Assembly (NCBI RefSeq): GCF_950295315.1
Contig: NC_080168.1
Location: forward strand, 401,700-465,699
DNA length: 64,000 bases
Direction: 5' to 3'
Source of the DNA: Erinaceus europaeus
Lineage: Eukaryota; Chordata; Mammalia; Eulipotyphla; Erinaceidae
Positions 59,106 to 64,000 of this stretch are shown one piece after another. Under the pieces are notes generated by a model. The model worked only from the letters and a program-made list of their open reading frames with translations. It had not been told where the DNA came from and made no database searches. The position numbers and the translations under genes are program-made. Numbering within the stretch: position 1 is the first letter of the stretch; every line of letters begins with the position of its first letter.

Positions 59106-59982
59106 TCTCTTCTTTCTCTCTCTCTTTTTTTTTTGCCTCCAGGGTTATGGCTGGGGCTCAGTGCCTGCAGTCTGTGTTTTTTTTTAAGAGTTTTTTTTTT
59201 TTAATATTTATTTACTTATTCACTTTTGTTGCCCTTGTTGTTTTGTTGTTGTAGTTATTATTGTGTCGTCAGTCGTTGTTGGATAGGACAGAGAGAAATG
59301 GAGAGAGCAGGAGAAGACAGAGAGGGGGAGAGAGAAAGACAGACACCTGCAGACCTGCTTCACCGCCTGTGAAGCAACTTCTCTGCAGGTGGGGAGCCGG
59401 GGGCTCGAACCGGGATCCTTACATCGGTCCTTGCACTTTGCCCTCACCTGCGCTTAACCTACTGCGCTACCGCCCGACTCCCGGTGCCTGCACTTTGAAT
59501 CCACAGCTCCCGGCAGCCAGTTTTTCCATTTTTTTAAATTTAATATTTCTCTCTTTGTTGCCCTTGTTGTTTTATTGTTGTTGTTGTTGGATAGGACAGA
59601 GAGAAATGGAGAGAGGAGGGGGAGACAGAGAGGGGGGAGAGAAAGACAGACACCTGCAGACCTGCTTCACCACTTGTAAAGCGACTCCCTGCAGGTGGGG
59701 AGCCGGGGGCTCAAACCGGGATCCTTACGCCAATCCTTGCGCTCAACCACTGCGCTACCGCCACGACTCCCAGTTATTCCATTTTATTGGACAGGACAGA
59801 GATTGAGAGAGGGGGTGAGATAGAGAGGGAGAGGAGACAGAGAGGACACCTGCAGCCCTGCTCCACCGCTCGTGAAGCTTCCCCCCTGCGGGTGGGGACC
59901 AGGGGCTTGAACCCGGGGTCCTTGCACTTGGGAATATGTGTGCTTAACCATATTAACCACCACTCCCCTCTTTCTTTATTTT
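59106..59982 (-). mobile_element. Nest of minus-strand SINEs
   Basis: An outer composite end (GCCTCCAGGGTTATGGCTGG, GCTCAGTGCCTGCAG at 59130-59180) is interrupted by a full family-A copy (59217-59482) and resumes as GGTGCCTGCACTTTGAATCC. A second family-A copy follows (59530-59770), then a family-B copy (59771-59965; GACAGGACAGAGATTGAGAG, GCTCCACCGCTCGTGAAGC, GGGGCTTGAACCCGGGG). All read on the minus strand, so later SINEs entered the T-rich (antisense tail) sites of earlier ones. Confidence 0.85.
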
Positions 59983-59984
59983 TT

Positions 59985-60260
59985 CCTCCCTTCCTCCATT
60001 GTCACCCAGGTTGTCACCGGGGATTGGTGCTGGCATTATGAAGCTACCATTCCTGGCAGTCATCTCCCCCTTTTGTTCTATTTTTATTGGGACGGGACAG
60101 AGATAACTTGAGAGGGAGAGAGACAGAGAGACACCTGCAGCCCTGCTCCGCCGCTCGTGAAATGTTCCCCCCTGCAGGTGGGGACTGGGGGCTTGAACCT
60201 GGATCCTTGTGCGGGGGCTTGCACTTTGTAGCGTGTGCACCACGGCCAGGCCCCAGCATC
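59985..60260 (-). mobile_element. Family-B SINE with composite tail, minus strand
   Basis: CACCCAGGTTGTCACCGGGG, GGCATTATGAAGCTACCATTC, TTTTTATTGGGACGGGACAG, CTCCGCCGCTCGTGAAATG, GGGGGCTTGAACCTGGATCC and GTGTGCACCACGGCCAGG in antisense order. Confidence 0.85.
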
Positions 60261-60544
60261 TATTTATTGGGGAAGAAGACTAGATGTGGTCAGTGAAAAA
60301 CAAAACAGAAAGGGGGGGCACGCACAGGAGGGGCTTCTCTGGCCTGTCACATGGGCTCCCCCTTCCGTCACCCTGAATTGGAAAGACCCTGGCTGGCCAG
60401 CCCCCCCCCGGCTTATTCCCAAAGACCCCTGGTCTCACCTGCTCAGTTCCCACCTTTGGCTTCCTGATTATTAAACATTTGTCCTGCTTTATATCTCACC
60501 GCCTTTCAGCCCTCAGTCACGGATGCTGCCATGACACCACCCTG

Positions 60545-60880
60545 ACCTCCCTGGGCAGACGCCTCACCCCTGTGTCCTGGAGCCTCCCCTCCCCAGAGCC
60601 CTGCTCCACTAGGGACAGACAGACACAGGCTGGGGGTGTGGGTCCACCTGCCAGCACCCATGTCCAGTGGAGAAGCAATGACAGAAGCCAGAACTCCCAC
60701 CTGCTGCTCCCCATAGAGAATTTGGGTCCAGACTCCCAGAGGGGTAAAGAACAGGGAAGCTTCCAATGGAGGGGGTGGGACGCGGAGCTCTGGTGGTGGG
60801 AGCTGTGTGGGGTTGTAGCCTGTGATCTCACAGTCCTGTTCATCATCCAGTCGCTGATTAATAAATAAAGCCTTGCTGAC
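60545..60880 (+). mobile_element. LINE-1 3'-end-like retroposon, internally shortened
   Basis: 60580-60740 is nearly identical to 50620-50790. GGGAAGCTTCCAATGGAGGGG, ACGCGGAGCTCTGGTGG and CTGTGATCTCACAGTCCTG then match the end of the other copy, but about 200 bases between are missing. It ends ATTAATAAATAAAGCC, an AATAAA-containing 3' end. Confidence 0.6.
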
Positions 60881-61184
60881 CTTGTCCTGGTTCCACTCTG
60901 GCCTGGGGGGGTGGGTGGCAGGGAAGGAGTGGAGAGGGGCATGGTGACCTGGGGCGGTGACGTGTGGCCGCCGTCAGCAGAGGGGTCCCTGGTCGGGGGG
61001 GGACAAAAAGGCCCTGTCCCAGACGGACAGAAGAGGGACCCGGACTCCTGGGAACGTCCTACGTGCTCAGAACTGGACCGCCGGTGGCGACGTCTCAGCT
61101 CCTCGTGGGTGACCGGAGTGGCCTTCCAGGACCGGCCTGGCAGAGGGGAGGGGGCACAGGAGACCCTCCGGCATGTCGAATGGT
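60881..61184. other. GC-rich unique spacer
   Basis: About 300 bases without recognised exon or element. Confidence 0.35.
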
Positions 61185-61315
61185 GACTGATGAGTGCCGA
61201 GACAATGAGATTAAACAGGCCATGTGATGGTGCGTTTAGGCTTCTAATTTTAAACCCGCACCGCTAATTAAGCATAAATTATTTTGCCATTCAATGTATT
61301 CTGGCTTGAAGCTCC
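61185..61315. promoter_or_regulatory. AT-rich candidate enhancer about 38 kb upstream of GBX2
   Basis: GAGATTAAACAGGCCATG, GGCTTCTAATTTTAAACCC, CGCTAATTAAGCATAAATT and GCCATTCAATGTATTCTGG in 130 unique bases; strong TAAT/ATTA density. Confidence 0.6.
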
Positions 61316-61574
61316 CTCGCTGTGGGCGGTGAGAGGAGGGGAGAGGGGAAGTAGCCCCCAGTCGGCAATCAGAGGCCCCGCACCCCTGCCTGGCTCTCAG
61401 AGCAGCCTCGGTGTCCCGCTGTTGACGCGGCTTCTGAGACGCCGCGAGGGTGACAGCGGCAAGTCCTTGAGGACTGTCCCTCTGTCACCGTTGGGTGGGG
61501 GACCCCCGGGTGCTGACCTCGAACGGGGCCAGGCCCCTCTGGGCTCTGACACACGGCACTGGCCACACGTCCTG
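61316..61574. other. GC-rich spacer between two candidate enhancers
   Basis: No repeat or exon recognised. Confidence 0.35.
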
Positions 61575-61740
61575 CGAGGGGATTTATTTTTATTAACTCG
61601 GTTATTATCTAGAGATAGATTTTTCCGGAAGGAAATTCATAGCTCTGGAGACACCAAGCTTAAAAACACTAAAATTCAATGAGCTAATCATTCTCCCCAC
61701 AGCCTAGAAATTAACAGCAGTGGGACTCAGAGAGCTGCAG
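61575..61740. promoter_or_regulatory. AT-rich candidate enhancer, companion block
   Basis: GATTTATTTTTATTAACTCG, GGTTATTATCTAGAGATAG, CACTAAAATTCAATGAGC, GCTAATCATTCTCCCC and GAAATTAACAGCAGTGGG in 165 unique bases. Separated from 61185-61315 by about 260 GC-rich bases; they may be one element. Confidence 0.6.
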
Positions 61741-62334
61741 AGGCGAAGCTGCGAACACAGACCAGCGAGCGGGAAGACGGGGAGTGCCTAGAGTGTGACG
61801 GACCGGCAGACAGCCGACACGGCTCGGACACTCCCGGGGAAACAGACAGAGAAAGGCCACACGGCCGCCACCAGGAGCCCCCCAGGACCCAGGAAGCCGT
61901 GACTGAGGGCCGTCAGCCTGAGGACCCAGGGCGCTGCAGAGACCCCTCAGCAAGGGCAGTGTGGCGGGGGCCGGGAGGGGAGCCAGGCGGCTGCCGCGTG
62001 CGGGAGTGGGACGGTCTCCGTCAGCCGGAGCAGGTGGCCTCTGAGGACGGGGCCTCGTCCCGACGCACACTGGCGGGAGGAGAGAAAGAGACATGTTCCC
62101 GCTGCTCCAGGGAGGAGAAGAGAGGCGTCTTGGCTACTTGAGGAAGTCAAGTTGGCCGTGACAGGCGGAGGAGGGTCCCAGTGGCGGGACTCAGCGCGGC
62201 ATGTCCAGCACGTGGACGCGCATGTGCTACTCAGCCCAGCCAGCGGACTGCTGGGATCTGCTGGGGACGCAGACACTTGTGTCCGTGCTCGTGGCTCTCG
62301 GTCACAGGCAGCTGGGGAGCAAGGTGGGGTCTAG
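61741..62334. other. Unique DNA, no gene seen
   Basis: About 590 bases of mixed, CpG-containing sequence; the last 150 (CAGCCAGCGGACTGCTGGG) may belong to the L1 fragment that follows. Confidence 0.35.
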
Positions 62335-62460
62335 ACACACAGTGGAGTACTACTCAGCTCTGAAAAAGAATGAGGTCTTGCCATTTGAGACAGTGAACTA
62401 AGTGAAGGGACCCAGACAGTGTGGACAGTAGATGTGATGAAAGCGACTAAGGGGTCAGGA
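62335..62460 (+). mobile_element. Old LINE-1 3' UTR fragment, sense
   Basis: ACACAGTGGAGTACTACTCAGC, TCTGAAAAAGAATGAGGTC and TTGCCATTTGAGACAGTG match the classic L1 3' UTR block in sense, the opposite orientation to the three other L1 pieces here. Confidence 0.8.
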
Positions 62461-62534
62461 GGGTCAGCAGAGGCTTGGATGGTGAGGGAGAAGGCTGAGG
62501 GGGTGGGGCCGAGAGGATCAGCCAGGGTCAGCCG

Positions 62535-62665
62535 AGAGGCCAGGTGGGCTGGGGGAGGCCGGGAGGGTCAGGGAGGCCGGAGGGTCAGGGAGGCCGGGAG
62601 GTCAGAGGAGGCCGGGAGGTCAGGGAGGCCGGGAGGTCAGAGGAGGCCGGGAAGTTCAGGAGGAG
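62535..62665 (+). repeat. 19-bp GGAGGCCGGGAGGTCAGAG repeat, about seven copies
   Basis: Imperfect units of 17-19 bases (GAGGCCGGGAGGTCAGG). Confidence 0.85.
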
Positions 62666-63610
62666 GCTGAGAGGGGCAGGGGTGCAGCCCTTAGATGTGG
62701 GTGCAGAGCTGGGTGTGGAAGGAAGGGAGGACTGTGGGGGCGATGGCTGGGGTCGGGGTGTAGCCCCTCACCAGACAGAGGCCTTGGAGTTGCCCAAGTG
62801 GCCTGGTGCGAGAGGATGGTCCACGGTGGGGCCGTGTCGCAGGATTGTCTCAGGCCACCTGGGTGCTGGCACGGGGAAGCACGGCCCAGGGTGTCGCGGG
62901 GCCAAGGGGCAGGTGTCGGGGGCATAGTGGCCCAGGGTGCCCTGGGGCTGGGGGCAGCGAGAGGCCCTGTCTGGGGTGCCGAGGGTCGGGCAACAGAGGG
63001 TCTCTGTGGAGGCCGGGCTCCCTGCCTCCTGGGCGAGCCCCCCCATGTGGCAACGGTGATGGGGGAGGGAGGGGTCCCGTGTCCTCCCTGAGCGGCCCAG
63101 GGTCCCAGGGTCCTGTGAGCAGGAGCAGATGTTTCCCGGAGGGGCACTAAGCGCCTCCCCCCTGCCCCCAGTACCCGTGGGTGCCTCCCCCTTGTGGGCA
63201 CCTCCCCCCTGCAGGTCCCCCTGCGGGGAGCAGGGACACGGGCCACCAGTGAAACCGCCGCCCTCATTGATGCGGCCATGCTGCCCAGGGCCCCCCTGAC
63301 ACTGGCGTGGGCTCCGTCGGACGCGTCTCTGTGCTCACACGTGAATCCCGTGTTCACACGTGTTTGCCTGTGCGTGAGTGTGGTGCAGGGACTAGAACCC
63401 AGAACCTCGGGGGCGGGGCGGTGGGCAGGTGTCCTGTGTGTGTCCACCTCACCCCATGCTGACTGCTGCCTGGCACCCAGTCCCGGGCCGCCCAAGGTCC
63501 TGGGGCTCCTCCCTGTGGCTGAGGGGAGTCAGAGGCTGTGCTGCGGCCCACCCGGGACCTCGGGGACCCACCCCACGTGAAGCACGTCGTCCGAGCTCTG
63601 AGACGCAACG
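62666..63610. other. GC-rich unique DNA, no gene seen
   Basis: About 950 bases. Long overlapping open frames on both strands reflect GC-rich composition; no domain or splice pair recognised. 63170-63230 has a short CCTCCCCCCTGC repeat. Confidence 0.4.
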
Positions 63611-63635
63611 GCCAGCCAGTCTGAGGACAACAGTT

Positions 63636-63641
63636 TTTATT
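63636..63641 (-). terminator. Possible polyadenylation signal AATAAA, minus strand
   Basis: Plus-strand TTTATT at 63636-63641 reads AATAAA on minus, about 200 bases beyond the TGA of the candidate exon at 63842-63934. It sits alone in GC-rich DNA, which makes chance less likely than in an AT-rich stretch. Confidence 0.4.
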
Positions 63642-63841
63642 CCTGAGGTGAGACCCAGAGGGCCAGGGGCTGCCAACCCGAACCCTGGAGTGGCACCCAC
63701 AGGGAGCCCGGCGCCAGCACGGACAGGGCTGGGGGAGCCTGGCCGCCTGAGGGCGGGGCGTGGCCGTGGGCCGGGGTCCCATGCGACCGTCTGGCGCAGG
63801 TGGGTGAGCGGGTGTGGGGTGCAGGGCGGCAGAGCGAGGGC

Positions 63842-63934
63842 TCACAGCCCCTTCCTGGCCTTTTCCTCCCGGTCTGCTCTCTTGCTCAGAGCCTGGGCCC
63901 GCCTCCTTCCCAGGGGCGTCTTGGCGTACCAGTC
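63842..63934 (-). CDS. Possible last coding exon of an unidentified neighbouring gene
   Basis: On the minus strand a pyrimidine-rich acceptor (CGCCTCCACCCAG) is followed by a 93-base frame of 30 residues and TGA: it begins DWYAKTPLGRRRAQ and ends KARKGL, a basic tail (8 Arg, 4 Lys). An AATAAA lies about 200 bases further. In human, from memory, the next gene on this side of GBX2 is ASB18, but the C terminus I recall for ASB18 does not match, so I assign no name. Phase is not fixed by the sequence; the other two frames also end in stops. The rest of the gene would lie beyond the window's right edge. Confidence 0.3.
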   Translation of the reverse strand, partial: DWYAKTPLGRRRAQALSKRADREEKARKGL

Positions 63935-64000
63935 CTGGGTGGAGGCGGGCAGCGGGTCAGACGGGCACCCCCGGGAGAGAGGGTGCCGAGCCTGGGGTGC

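Noticed and set aside
63842..63934. ASB18 terminal exon
   Set aside because: Gene order would predict it, but the recalled ASB18 C terminus with its SOCS box differs from the 30 residues here; left unnamed.

Overview
The window is mammalian nuclear DNA, very GC-rich, with one recognisable protein-coding gene. The best guess for the organism is a hedgehog (Erinaceidae, for example Erinaceus). This rests on three or four tRNA-derived SINE families present in dozens of copies: a long Pol III SINE with the A box TAGCGCAGCGG and the B box GGTTCGAGCCC, a shorter relative with a GGGAAGCTTCAC body, a tRNA-Lys-like SINE, and a short SINE ending in GCCAGAGCTGAGCAGGGCTC. From memory these match hedgehog repeats; no search was run. 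Old LINE-1 3' ends and one solo retroviral LTR are also present.

The gene is GBX2, a homeobox transcription factor of the midbrain-hindbrain boundary, on the minus strand. It has two coding exons (22853-22394 and 21179-20653) that join in frame into a 328-residue protein. A CCAAT/TTTAAA promoter is predicted near 24381-24500, and a 3' UTR with AATAAA lies near 20117.

Layout: 1-8560 holds SINEs, a 25-bp minisatellite, a GATA microsatellite and an L1 fragment. 9020-15906 is one 6.9-kb array of a 7-bp unit. 15907-20090 is GC-rich DNA with an AT-rich block at 18490-18958 that looks conserved. 20095-25700 is the GBX2 CpG island, in which the intron, the predicted 5' UTR and the upstream region are each occupied by a different tandem repeat. 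25700-34000 has candidate enhancers alternating with G-rich arrays. 34000-63600 alternates SINE clusters, large tandem arrays (GT, 39-bp, 59-bp, 21-bp, C-rich) and AT-rich candidate enhancers near 40.5, 43.9, 54.4-54.9 and 61.2-61.7 kb. At the right edge is a possible last exon of a neighbouring minus-strand gene, which I cannot name.

Two things stand out. About 24 kb around GBX2 (8560-32830) has no recognisable SINE, yet this same stretch is the richest in expanded tandem repeats. Those repeats have invaded the intron, the predicted 5' UTR and the promoter-proximal region of a highly conserved developmental gene. There is no sign of prokaryotic genes, CRISPR or operons; nearly all long open frames are by-products of stop-free tandem repeats.
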